A DNA stretch of 37,123 nucleotides from NCBI GenBank assembly GCA_020052095.1, contig JAGVPT010000138.1:1-37123 (forward strand), given 5' to 3'. Below, piece after piece: positions 1 to 7,967 of the stretch. Below the pieces are notes generated by a model that did not search any database, was not told the origin of the DNA, and saw only the letters and a list, made by a program, of their open reading frames with translations. The DNA is from Bacteroidota bacterium (GTDB lineage: Bacteria; Bacteroidota; Ignavibacteria; UBA10030; UBA8401). The position numbers and the translations under genes were made by a program. Each line of letters starts with the position of its first letter. Positions within the stretch are counted from its first letter, which is position 1.

Positions 1-221
1 ATTCAATTGTCCCCGATCACGAATTGTTGATATTGGTGCAACGTTTTCCCCACAGCGATTACATTTTCCAAATCGTGCATCGGAAATAATTACTTTTTAT
101 ACAGTCTGCGAGAAAGAAGAGAGTCGAGAAGTCTGGTCAAAATGAGACACTGCCCCGTCTCGAAGCAATGGAAATTCCTTCTTTTGAATCGTGGGCTCAT
201 TCGTCCCGGATACTTACAACA

Positions 222-250
222 AAGCCCGTCTCAGAATATCAAGACGGGTT
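222..250 (-). terminator. Hairpin, possible terminator after the small gene left of purE
   Basis: Read on the minus strand, AACCCGTCT and AGACGGGCTT form a nine-pair stem around a ten-base loop, followed by GCTTTGTTG. The T-rich tail is weak, so this may be a terminator for the leftward purE unit or only a stable 3' end. It lies about 30 bases past the stop of the small reading frame ending at 279. The remaining sequence from 1 to 221 shows nothing I can name. Confidence 0.45.
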
Positions 251-278
251 TATCGTTATACGCCGCAGCTCAAAATAT

Positions 279-461
279 TTAGTTCATCGCCAATGCTTCT
301 ACTTGAGTGCGGGAGTATGAGTGAAGCACTTTTCCCCGCGCATCGAGCAAGGTTATTCCGCCGTTATCTCCGGCAATGCAACGAACAAGGATGTTGTTGT
401 CCTTATCTCTCACCACCGATTGACCGTTCTCGCGTGCCACTCGATAGAAACACGATTTCAT
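279..461 (-). CDS. Small hypothetical protein, probably a frameshifted remnant
   Basis: A 60-residue reading frame downstream of purE; I do not recognise a family. Its composition is protein-like (RDKDNNILVRCIAGDNGG, then LLDARGKVLHSYSRTQ). Just upstream, in a different frame that is the same frame as purE, the DNA reads KWFHQVRKS, then KVWKFKDEVGGKWVNEIV, which joins smoothly to FYRVARENG of this frame if one frameshift near 455 is allowed. The upstream part has no start codon after the purE stop at 580. It may therefore be a decayed gene of about 90 codons, a sequencing error, or a short genuine protein using the ATG at 461. No good ribosome binding site is visible. Confidence 0.3.
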   Translation of the reverse strand: MKSCFYRVARENGQSVVRDKDNNILVRCIAGDNGGITLLDARGKVLHSYSRTQVEALAMN

Positions 462-579
462 TCACCCACTTGCCGCCGACCTCATCTTTGAACTTCCACA
501 CCTTTCGTATCAGATTAATTGAATTAGGTGGAACAGATTTTCTAACTTGGTGAAACCATTTCTCTGCGGAGACAATAGA

Positions 580-1077
580 TTATGTTTCTCGAGGATCATT
601 ATGGTCTAATACCGACTTGCTTTGCTGTTCGCGATAGACCTTGATCGCCTCCCGATACGCGGGATGTTTTCCGGAAAGAATCGCCGCCGCAAAGAGTGCG
701 GCATTGATCGCGCCGGCCTTTCCAATGGCAAGCGTTCCCACTGGAATTCCAGCAGGCATCTGCACCGTAGAGAGAAGCGAATCCATTCCGTGCAGCGCCT
801 TCGATTCCATCGGAACGCCAAGGACAGGCAGCAGCGTTTTGGCGGCGGTAACTCCCGCCAGATGCGCGGCCCCACCCGCTCCCGCAATAATAACTTCAAG
901 ACCTCGTTTTTCAGCCGATGCGACGTATTCAAGAAGCATATCGGGTGTGCGATGGGCAGAGAGAACGCGCGCCTCGTACGGAATCTTCAACTGATCGAGC
1001 GTTGCACCACAATGCTGCAGTGTCTCCCAATCCGATTTTGATCCCATAATGAGCCCGACTAACGATTGTGCCGCCAT
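580..1077 (-). CDS. purE: N5-carboxyaminoimidazole ribonucleotide mutase
   Basis: Class I PurE, which moves the carboxyl group of N5-CAIR to carbon 4 to give CAIR in de novo purine synthesis in the cytoplasm. The 165-residue length is normal for the family. Visible hallmarks are GSKSDW (residues 12-17), SAHRTP (40-45, holding the catalytic histidine, His42), the glycine-rich GAGGAAHLAG (66-75), and GMDSLLSTVQMPAGIPV (97-113). The ATG at 1077 follows GGAGAAAAG, a good ribosome binding site. No purK lies beside it in this window. The gene on its right encodes a T9SS cargo protein and ends 25 bases upstream, so co-transcription is possible but not functionally meaningful. Confidence 0.96.
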   Translation of the reverse strand: MAAQSLVGLIMGSKSDWETLQHCGATLDQLKIPYEARVLSAHRTPDMLLEYVASAEKRGLEVIIAGAGGAAHLAGVTAAKTLLPVLGVPMESKALHGMDSLLSTVQMPAGIPVGTLAIGKAGAINAALFAAAILSGKHPAYREAIKVYREQQSKSVLDHNDPRET

Positions 1078-1102
1078 CTTTTCTCCGTAATATATTTAGC
1101 AA

Positions 1103-1954
1103 CTATTTCATGAGCACAAGCTTTTTGGTTTCAATAAAACCGCCGGCTTGTAAACGGAAGAAGTATACTCCACTCGCAACATCGGCAGCGTTCCATGTTC
1201 TATTGTGAATTCCTGCAGGCAACGCTTCGTTCACCAACGTTGCTACTTCATCCCCGATACTATTGAATATTTTTAGCGACACTTGTTCTTTCTTTGGCAG
1301 AGAGAATTCTATCTGTGTACTCGGGTTGAACGGATTAGGATAGTTTTGCTTGAGTTCAAACCTTATGGGGAACAGGCCTTTTTCTTTTTCAACGCCGGTA
1401 ATCTGATTTGTCAAACTTACATCGTCGATATAAAGAAACGACCAGACCGAATTTGCCGCATCTGCCTGGAAAATGATTTGAACAGATTGTCCCGCTACGG
1501 CACTAAGATCGAAATAGATCGGAGTCCATGTTTCGAGCTGGTTGTAAAGGCATAAGTAGGTGTCATAAATTTTTTGCCCTGCTACGAATACTCGGATCTG
1601 CGCCCCGACCCATAATCCGGCGCACTCTGAAGTTGTAGCGTTGCGGTCCTGGACATAAAGTTTAAGATACAAAGGGGTCGTACTTGGCAAGATCACCGTT
1701 TGTGAAAGTGAACTTATTTCATAACTGTAACCTCCTATTCGGCCCATATATTGTTCCGAATAAGGAGTGACAGGAGGTGTAATATCCGTGGAAGCGAACA
1801 ACGCTCCCGTTCCGATCAGCGTAAAGCCCCCTTTGCTATACTCGGTCCAGCCATTATTGCGGCCTAAATCAAAATTGCCGTTAACGATCGCCTGAGCATG
1901 AAGTGCACTCACTATCAGAAAGGGAATAGTCAAATACACTCGTATCAATTTCAT
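1103..1954 (-). CDS. T9SS type A sorting domain protein with a carbohydrate-binding-like domain
   Basis: A secreted protein of 283 residues from the ATG at 1954, which is chosen because AAAGGAGC lies seven bases before it; an in-frame codon at 1984 has no such site. Residues 1-21 form a signal peptide (MKLIRVYLTIPFLIVSALHA). The middle part starts VNGNFDLGRNNGWTEY and has the look of a jelly-roll carbohydrate-binding module, ending in LYIDDVSL. The last 85 residues are a Por secretion C-terminal sorting domain: KQNYPNPFNPSTQIEFSLP, then GDEVATLVNE, then SGVYFFRL and KKLVLMK. Family knowledge says such proteins cross the outer membrane through the type IX system and are anchored or released. 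No catalytic residues are visible and the ligand is unknown. It follows the Asp-box protein by 29 bases and may share its transcript. Confidence 0.85.
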   Translation of the reverse strand: MKLIRVYLTIPFLIVSALHAQAIVNGNFDLGRNNGWTEYSKGGFTLIGTGALFASTDITPPVTPYSEQYMGRIGGYSYEISSLSQTVILPSTTPLYLKLYVQDRNATTSECAGLWVGAQIRVFVAGQKIYDTYLCLYNQLETWTPIYFDLSAVAGQSVQIIFQADAANSVWSFLYIDDVSLTNQITGVEKEKGLFPIRFELKQNYPNPFNPSTQIEFSLPKKEQVSLKIFNSIGDEVATLVNEALPAGIHNRTWNAADVASGVYFFRLQAGGFIETKKLVLMK

Positions 1955-1983
1955 TGTTATGCTCCTTTCAATTGTGATGGACA

Positions 1984-4605
1984 CTATTTTAATAGAAGCA
2001 TTTTTTTCGTTTCAACAAAACTTCCTGCTTGCCCGCTCGACAGAGTCGTCGCAGTCTGACGACCATCTTTCTGGTGGGCGTGCAGCGTGTAAAAATAGAT
2101 TCCGCTCGCATACGCCGAAGCGTTCCATTGCACCATGTGGCTTCCCGCATGCATCTCTTCATCTACCAGCGTCGCAACTTCCCTTCCCGCTCCATCAAAC
2201 ACTTTCAATGTCACAAATCGTAAATCGGCAATCGTAAATCGTACATCCGTTGTCGGGTTAAACGGGTTCGGATAATTCTGTTCGAGTGCAAAGCCTCTCA
2301 CTGCCGAACTCCGCGCATTATTAACAGATACGAACGACGTCAAATCGAATGAATAGGCCGACCGACCGTGCGTGAACGCAAGGAGTTTTCGAGTGGGTGA
2401 ATGTATCGCCAGATCATGAACCGGGACTTCCGGCATTTCGGTTCCTAGAGCATTCCAATTCTTGCCACCGTTGGAACTAACCATCACTCCAACGTCTGTT
2501 GCCACGTAGAGATTTCCTCTGTACACCGGGTCGACGATAATGTCGTTCAGGGGGATATTCGGTAAGTCTCCTCCGACGCTCGTCCACGTCTGTCCGAAGT
2601 TTGTCGTCTTGTTGAGATGCGAGGAAAGGATATCTTCGAGGTATCCAGACTGCGTCACGTACGCGACGTTTGCGGAATCGGGGTCAATCGTCACACGCGT
2701 CACCCATCGAACAGGCAGATTACCCGTTATATCATTCCACGTGGACCCACCGTTTGTTGTCACGGAGATCTTTCCATCGTCCGTTCCAACATACACAACA
2801 TTGGAATCTGTCACCGCGACGTCGATTGCTGTAATCGTTCCGATGCGGCCATTCGCTCCACGGGTCAGGTCTTCGCTGATTGCCGTCCAGTTCTGCATTC
2901 CGTTCTTGGTTCTATACATTCTGTGCGTTCCTGTATAGAGCGTCAACGTATTATTCTGATCCATCGCGATCGGAGTGCACCAATTTTTCCTGTCAGATGA
3001 GGAAATCCCGCTTGTGCCTCCGAAAAAACTCGCGCCTCCGTTTGTGGAATATCCCAGCCCCCCGTTCTGATATTCTGCATAGATGCGATTCGAATTATTC
3101 GGATCAACAAGAACGTAAAACCCGTCGCCACCGTAGATCGACGTCCAGTTTGAGTCCGACCCTGTGATCGTTCGCGGTGTTCCGTTGTCCTGTGTTCCTC
3201 CGAGGTAGTGTTGTGGATTCGAAAAATCGACTGTACCGGCGTAGAATTGCGAGATGGGAAGATGGAACGACTTTATCCACGATGAGCCGGTATTGGTCGA
3301 AAGAAATACGCCGCCGTCGTTCCCAACAACAATGTCCGCCGGCGTGTTCAGGTTAAAGAGAATTGCATGTTGGTCAACGTGCATCGTGGAGGTCACATCT
3401 GCCCAAGTTACTCCACCGTCGGTCGATTTGTACATTTCCGTCATCCCGGCGAACAGGATGTTTGGGTTCGTAGGATGAACGGCAACGAAATTGTTGTACC
3501 ACACCTGCCCTTCATTGCTGAAGGGAGTGCCAGCCGCAACTTGCGTCCAGCTATTTCCACTATCGGTCGATTTGTAGACACCGCGCACCCCTATGCCGTT
3601 CGATGCAAGCGCATATACAGTTGAAGTTTGAGATGGCGCGATAGCGAGGCTCACGCGGCCAAGATTGTCGTCGTTCGAAGGAAATCCATTCGTCGCTTGT
3701 GTCCAATTGTCGCCGCCGTCTGTCGAAATCCATAATCCGCTGTTCACTCCGCCGATGATACTGTATGTAAGAGGACGGTAGCGATTCCACAGTGCAGCAT
3801 AAATTCGATTTTGATTTGACGGATCAATCAATACTTCGCACGCCCCGGTTGTGTCATTCAAGAAGAGAACGCGCTGCCAGGTCGCACCACTGTCAACCGA
3901 GCGATAAACGCCCCGGTCTTGTGTTCTGCTCCGGTAGCGACCGAGCGTCGCGGCAAAAATTCTATTCGGAGATGTGGGATGAATCGCGAGTTTCCCGATC
4001 TGCCCGGTGTTGGTCAAACCGAGGTTTGTCCATGATTGCCCGCCATTCGTCGAACGCCAGATTCCGTTGCCCGGGTAAATTGCTATGCCGCCGGGATTGC
4101 CTTCGCCAGTTCCAACGTACACAATCTCCGGATTTGCCGGGCTAAGAATCAGTGACCCGATCGATGCCGATCCATTGAAGACATTTGTCCAGGTCACACC
4201 GCCGTCCATCGATTTCCAAACGCCGCCGGCAGCAGCCCCCGCATAAATAATTTTTGGATTTGTCGGATGGAGCGCAAGAGAAGTGATTCGTCCGCCGACG
4301 TTCGAGGGGCCGATGCTCTTCCACTGAGCAACGAGCGAACTGGTTTTGCTCAACGCCCGCTCTCGAAGGCTCTGACGCGCATTCTCATACAGAACCGGAT
4401 TCACATCATCGTACGGGTACACTCGTTGCAGCATGAACCAGTCATTGTCAACCGCATCGGCGTCATTTTCGGTTTGCATTCCCTCTCTGAAAAACTCGGA
4501 GCGAGCAGATAAATCTCCTCCTGATGAAACAACGGCTATGAAAAAGGAAGAACATACCAAAAGGAGGATGCCGAGGAGTACGAGAAGTTTTGAGGCTTTA
4601 TTCAT
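1984..4605 (-). CDS. Secreted Asp-box (BNR/sortilin-like) beta-propeller protein with T9SS sorting domain
   Basis: About 873 residues from the ATG at 4605, which starts directly at a hydrophobic export signal (KLLVLLGILLLVCSSFFIAVV); an in-frame ATG at 4650 overlaps the stop of the upstream remnant. At least eleven Asp-box motifs of the S-x-D/N-x-G-x-x-W type are spread through the protein, for example SMDGGVTW, STNGGQSW, SVDSGATW, STDGGDNW, TTNGGSTW and SSNGGKNW, indicating one or two sortilin/glycosidase-like propellers. Each follows HPTNP-like or DPSNPN-like turns. No sialidase catalytic triad is obvious, so binding rather than catalysis is more likely. The C-terminus is a T9SS sorting domain (LEQNYPNPFNPTTD to SFVETKKMLLLK), with a repeat-derived insertion (TIADLRF) and an extended loop (HQKDGRQTATTLSSGQ) before the last strand. 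Confidence 0.88.
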   Translation of the reverse strand: MNKASKLLVLLGILLLVCSSFFIAVVSSGGDLSARSEFFREGMQTENDADAVDNDWFMLQRVYPYDDVNPVLYENARQSLRERALSKTSSLVAQWKSIGPSNVGGRITSLALHPTNPKIIYAGAAAGGVWKSMDGGVTWTNVFNGSASIGSLILSPANPEIVYVGTGEGNPGGIAIYPGNGIWRSTNGGQSWTNLGLTNTGQIGKLAIHPTSPNRIFAATLGRYRSRTQDRGVYRSVDSGATWQRVLFLNDTTGACEVLIDPSNQNRIYAALWNRYRPLTYSIIGGVNSGLWISTDGGDNWTQATNGFPSNDDNLGRVSLAIAPSQTSTVYALASNGIGVRGVYKSTDSGNSWTQVAAGTPFSNEGQVWYNNFVAVHPTNPNILFAGMTEMYKSTDGGVTWADVTSTMHVDQHAILFNLNTPADIVVGNDGGVFLSTNTGSSWIKSFHLPISQFYAGTVDFSNPQHYLGGTQDNGTPRTITGSDSNWTSIYGGDGFYVLVDPNNSNRIYAEYQNGGLGYSTNGGASFFGGTSGISSSDRKNWCTPIAMDQNNTLTLYTGTHRMYRTKNGMQNWTAISEDLTRGANGRIGTITAIDVAVTDSNVVYVGTDDGKISVTTNGGSTWNDITGNLPVRWVTRVTIDPDSANVAYVTQSGYLEDILSSHLNKTTNFGQTWTSVGGDLPNIPLNDIIVDPVYRGNLYVATDVGVMVSSNGGKNWNALGTEMPEVPVHDLAIHSPTRKLLAFTHGRSAYSFDLTSFVSVNNARSSAVRGFALEQNYPNPFNPTTDVRFTIADLRFVTLKVFDGAGREVATLVDEEMHAGSHMVQWNASAYASGIYFYTLHAHQKDGRQTATTLSSGQAGSFVETKKMLLLK

Positions 4606-4646
4606 TTCAATTTTGCTGTCCTTAGATGAGCCGACAGAGCGGAACT

Positions 4647-5057
4647 TCATTTCATGAGTACCAATTTAATCACTTTCGGCATATTATCAACCTGCAGACG
4701 GAACAAATAAACACCTGTTCGCTAATAACCGGTCGCCTACAAGCGTGGCAATTTCTCGCCCGAGCAAATCACATACCGACAACCGTACAGAACTTTTCAC
4801 TTTTAACTTGAAACTGATAACTGTTGGCGCCCCGCAGTGGGTTCGTGATGTTCTCGAAGACATTTCGCGCACCCGTGCCATACTGAAGTGAGAGTATCTT
4901 GTTGTTTCTGTTATTCGACTGCACGATGTCGAACGAGTCGTTCATGAGAAGGGAGAGTGGATTGTATTCAACCTGCGTTCCGTAGGCATAGCCTTTATAG
5001 CAGGTATCGTGCATCCGTTTGCACTTCACAAACAAATGGCATGGGAAAAAATAGAAT
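4647..5057 (-). pseudogene. Decayed chimeric remnant ending in a T9SS sorting domain
   Basis: Three frames must be joined to read this. From about 5057 to 4815 one frame reads GYAYGTQVEYNPLSLLMNDSFDIVQ and GARNVFENITNPLR, which looks like a piece of an unrelated conserved protein (uncertain). From about 4830 to 4720 another frame reads ISFKLKVKSSVRLSVCDLLGREIATLV, the middle of a Por sorting domain. From about 4722 a third frame reads RTGVYLFRLQVDN, then KVIKLVLMK and a stop at 4647, the end of such a domain. About a dozen residues expected between LV and the GVYLF strand are missing. The stop overlaps an ATG that is in frame with the next gene. I saw nothing else in 5058-5165. Confidence 0.7.
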
Positions 5058-5165
5058 TAGCGAGGAGAAAAAGCGTCGACCGACGTTCAAGTGTTGTTAG
5101 ACTACAGTGACAGTTTCATTCTTTAAGATTTCTTTTTTGATTTCCAGTGGGCGTCGAAATCTCCT

Positions 5166-5921
5166 TCAACCGTCGGAGAAAACTTCTCGGCTCATTTTGA
5201 ACCACGGAAACTGTGGCCTTTGAAGCAACTTTGCCAAAAAAGGAATCCTCTTTGCATTCAAATCGACGCCGCCGAGCCGGCGCATTTCATTATGGCTATG
5301 ATGAAAATAACAATTTGCCATATCCGGATAGCCAAGCAAATGATAGTACGCCCGTGAGCGTTCTCTGGCTTGCGGAATTTTATCATCCATATAAAATGGC
5401 GTATCGATGACATGAATCTCACCGCCGGGTTGGAGTAAATCCCTAAGTGTTTCCATTAATTCAGCAAGGTTTGAAAAATATTGGCATGAAGAGGCAAGTA
5501 CGATCGCATCGAAAGTCCTCCCCGACAATGCTCCTCCAAGAATGTCTCCATAGGCAAACCGGACACGTGGACTTCCGCTGAACGCTTCGTCCGCCAGGGT
5601 CAGCTCAGTCATGTTAAGATCGATTCCTGTTGCATGGAATCTTCCATTTTGCGATAGGGCATTGGTCATCCACCCGTTTCCGCAACCAACATCGAGAATA
5701 GACGTCTCAGGAGAAGAAAATCTGATATGCAAATATCCGTGAAGCCGCTGGTATGACCGTTTCCGTATTAACCACTCGGCCGCGTGTGGCGTTCCGGATG
5801 GCATATTGGGAAGCAACCGGATCTGATCAACAGACATTACCCGTTCTTCTTTACGACGAACGGCAAGGTAGAGATCTTCCTTCTCTTTATAGCCTTGCGG
5901 ATCAGTGAGGATTCGAAGCAT
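5166..5921 (-). CDS. Class I SAM-dependent methyltransferase
   Basis: About 251 residues from the ATG at 5921; an in-frame TTG at 5942 would add seven residues, and neither has a clear ribosome binding site. Motif I is LDVGCGNGWM (residues 76-85), followed by TGIDLNMTEL (98-107) for the ribose-binding acidic residue, FAYGDILG and FDAIVLASSCQYF for the later strands, and LLQPGGEIHVIDTP after the sixth helix. This is the Methyltransf_11/25 type fold with a helical N-terminal cap (RRKEERVMSVDQIRLLPNMPSGTPHAAEWLIRKRSYQRL). The substrate cannot be told from sequence. The C-terminal extension is rich in His, Arg and aromatic residues. It stands alone, with repeat DNA on its right. Confidence 0.85.
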   Translation of the reverse strand: MLRILTDPQGYKEKEDLYLAVRRKEERVMSVDQIRLLPNMPSGTPHAAEWLIRKRSYQRLHGYLHIRFSSPETSILDVGCGNGWMTNALSQNGRFHATGIDLNMTELTLADEAFSGSPRVRFAYGDILGGALSGRTFDAIVLASSCQYFSNLAELMETLRDLLQPGGEIHVIDTPFYMDDKIPQARERSRAYYHLLGYPDMANCYFHHSHNEMRRLGGVDLNAKRIPFLAKLLQRPQFPWFKMSREVFSDG

Positions 5922-5992
5922 AAAACGGAGTAGTTTGAACAATTAATTTCTTACCCTGGTAGAGACTCGGACGAAAAACCAGTATTTGCCAC

Positions 5993-6024
5993 TGCCAACC
6001 CAAAGGGTTCCCTTGGAAAGGCAT
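5993..6024. repeat. Short palindromic repeat
   Basis: The segment contains AACCC-AAA-GGGTT and overlaps CCAAAGGGTTCCCTTGG, a near-perfect palindrome bounded by TGCC and GGCA. It can form alternative hairpins and resembles REP-type intergenic repeats. It lies upstream of the methyltransferase and just left of a dispersed CACAAAG repeat. Confidence 0.5.
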
Positions 6025-6030
6025 CATTTT

Positions 6031-6118
6031 GTGAAAAGTTACTAAGGTACACAAAGAAAAATAATTTAATTTTGTTACCTTTTATCAAACTTCGTGACTT
6101 TGTGTCTCGTGGCACCGC
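6031..6118. repeat. CACAAAG-type dispersed inverted repeat, degenerate copy
   Basis: The left arm reads GTTACTAAGGTACACAAAG and the right arm CTTCGTGACTTTGTGTCTCGTGGCAC, flanking an AT-rich centre (AATTTAATTTTG). It shares the arm words with copies near 7720, 13241 and 36940, but has drifted furthest. No coding potential is evident. Confidence 0.5.
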
Positions 6119-6133
6119 TTTTCGACCGGACTT

Positions 6134-7690
6134 CTAGTCCTCTTTGACGCGGTATTTCTCCGAGTTAGGACGTAGCTCATCGTACATTTTCTTCAAAGCG
6201 TAGTATGCAATCTGACTTCCGCGGTAGGCACTCTCGCGATACAAACGCACCGCTTCGCTTTTGTTCCGGCCAACGCCAACACCCGTCTCATAACAATGCG
6301 CAAGCGCTACATGGGCGAGCAGCGATCCTTTGTGTGATGCTGAATCAAGCTCCGCAATCAGGATGCCATAATTTTCGATCCTCGTTTCGCCTATCACGCT
6401 TGTCGCAGCGAGACGAACCTGCGCTTCACGGCTTCCCAACAGTGCTGCCCGCATCCAGAGTTCGGCCGCCTTCTCCTTGTTCGCTTCAACCCATCGGCCC
6501 GAATAATAACAAATCCCGATTTCGATAAGCGATTGTACATGGTTTTGAGAAGATGCTTTTAGGAGCAACCGAAATGCTTCTTGCGGCGGCAACTGGGGAT
6601 CGAACCCGACTGAGACCAATCCTGCAGAGACGAATTCCGCGCTGGCATTTCCTTGAAGCGCGAGAGCATGGACCTGTTGGAGGAATTTTTTCTCCTGAAG
6701 CATGTTCCAGAGAAGCGCCGGGGCGCGAGGAAACTCAAGCCGGATTGCGCGGAGATATTCTGTCGCTGCGAGCATCAAATTCTTCTGTGCAATAATGCCT
6801 TTCTCGTAGAATCGTCCGAGCACAGCAAGCGCCTCCGGACTTCCAACATCGGCCGCATCCTCGATCATTCGCAGAAGAGTGGAATCGGCGACAAGATTAT
6901 CGGCACTGAGCTTCGCTAGTCCCAGTGCATTCTTCAATTCAGGGCTTCCGCTCCGGAGCATCTCCTTGAGAAATGCGAGCTCGTCCTCTTCGGACACTGT
7001 TTCATCGCTGAAATCGAGAAGCACTGCCTTCCATAACGGAACGGAGGACGCAAGCGATGAATCTTTCTTCGAGAGATGTTTTGGCGGAGTCTCCGCTGAA
7101 TCGGCATGTGCAACAACGCCGCGTTTTTCAAAGTCAACAAGCGCATCGCGGGCAGGAACATATCCGGCATCTGCCGATTTTTTTATCCAGCGAATTCCCT
7201 CGTCCAAGTTTTGAGGCACGACCAAATTGTCCGTGAGAATTGAGCCGTAGACATATTCCGCCTCAGGCATTTCTTGTTGAGCCGCAAACTGAAAATGTTC
7301 AAACGCTTTAAAGGGATTCCATGGAACGCCCCATCCGTTGTTTAAAAAAACGCCGATGTTGTAATGCGCGATCACATAATCTTGATCCGCAGCTTTTTGT
7401 ATCCAATATGCGCTTTTTACTGTGTCGACTCCGAAGCCCCTTCCGATCAGGTAACGAATACCGAGCTCGTGCTGCGCATTGACGTCGCCATTGTTCGCCT
7501 TCTGCATCAACATAAACTCTTCCCACAATTGATATGATTCGTCCGAGCGCCTGATAAGGTTGAGTGTGGGAGCCTTGTTTTCTTTGAAGACGGCGGCCTT
7601 CTTGGGTGCTTGTGCCCTCGATATCATGGGCAACGCCACGGAGGCGAGAAGAAGAAATGCAATAAAGAAAACTGGCCTAAATATCATCAT
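6134..7690 (-). CDS. Exported Sel1-like repeat protein
   Basis: 518 residues with a signal peptide (FIAFLLLASVALPMISRAQA, residues about 8-27) and then two arrays of Sel1/TPR-like helical repeats. The first array includes ELGIRYLIGRGFGVDTVKSAYWIQKAA, YNIGVFLNNGWGVPWNPFKAFEHF and EGIRWIKKSADAGYVPA. A second array follows residue 270, with LGRFYEKGIIAQKNLMLAATEY, EIGICYYSGRWVEANKEKAAELW and HCYETGVGVGRNKSEAVRLYRESA. The middle (residues about 195-260) is less regular and begins with a charged, Ser-rich linker. Family members scaffold protein complexes, often at the cell envelope; no enzyme domain is visible. It is isolated by repeat DNA on both sides, so a partner cannot be read from context. 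Confidence 0.85.
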   Translation of the reverse strand: MMIFRPVFFIAFLLLASVALPMISRAQAPKKAAVFKENKAPTLNLIRRSDESYQLWEEFMLMQKANNGDVNAQHELGIRYLIGRGFGVDTVKSAYWIQKAADQDYVIAHYNIGVFLNNGWGVPWNPFKAFEHFQFAAQQEMPEAEYVYGSILTDNLVVPQNLDEGIRWIKKSADAGYVPARDALVDFEKRGVVAHADSAETPPKHLSKKDSSLASSVPLWKAVLLDFSDETVSEEDELAFLKEMLRSGSPELKNALGLAKLSADNLVADSTLLRMIEDAADVGSPEALAVLGRFYEKGIIAQKNLMLAATEYLRAIRLEFPRAPALLWNMLQEKKFLQQVHALALQGNASAEFVSAGLVSVGFDPQLPPQEAFRLLLKASSQNHVQSLIEIGICYYSGRWVEANKEKAAELWMRAALLGSREAQVRLAATSVIGETRIENYGILIAELDSASHKGSLLAHVALAHCYETGVGVGRNKSEAVRLYRESAYRGSQIAYYALKKMYDELRPNSEKYRVKED

Positions 7691-7860
7691 AACTCACGTT
7701 ACGCAAAACGCAGGTATAATTGCCACAAAGTCACAAAGGTACAAAGGTACTAAGAAAACATTTGAATTTTTTTATTTGTCATCCTCATCGATATTATTAC
7801 AAATTCTTTGTGTCTTCGAGCCTTCGTGGCGTAGTTCTTATGCCGCGTGTAACATCAGAT
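7690..7860. repeat. CACAAAG-type dispersed inverted repeat with terminal inverted ends
   Basis: The outer ends are imperfect inverted repeats: ACTCACGTTACGC on the left and GCGTGTAACATCAG on the right. Inside, TGCCACAAAGTCACAAAGG (from 7721) is mirrored by CTTTGTGTCTTCGAGCCTTCGTGGC (ending 7830). The centre is AT-rich. It begins at the start codon of the Sel1-repeat gene, so it also forms that gene's upstream region. The remaining stretch to 7967 holds no gene that I can see. Confidence 0.6.
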
Positions 7861-7967
7861 CATAATTCGTAAATGTCAAAGTAGAAGGCAATGAAGGAGG
7901 AAGATGCAATATGAGTAGTTGGACTACTCTGAGGGGTATTCGTTTACTGACTCGCAGAAGAAAGTAT

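Noticed and set aside
191-553. Plus-strand reading frame of 120 codons opposite the small gene left of purE
   Set aside because: Its composition (many Arg, Ser, Pro and Cys, no pattern) is that of an antisense shadow, and every other gene runs on the minus strand.
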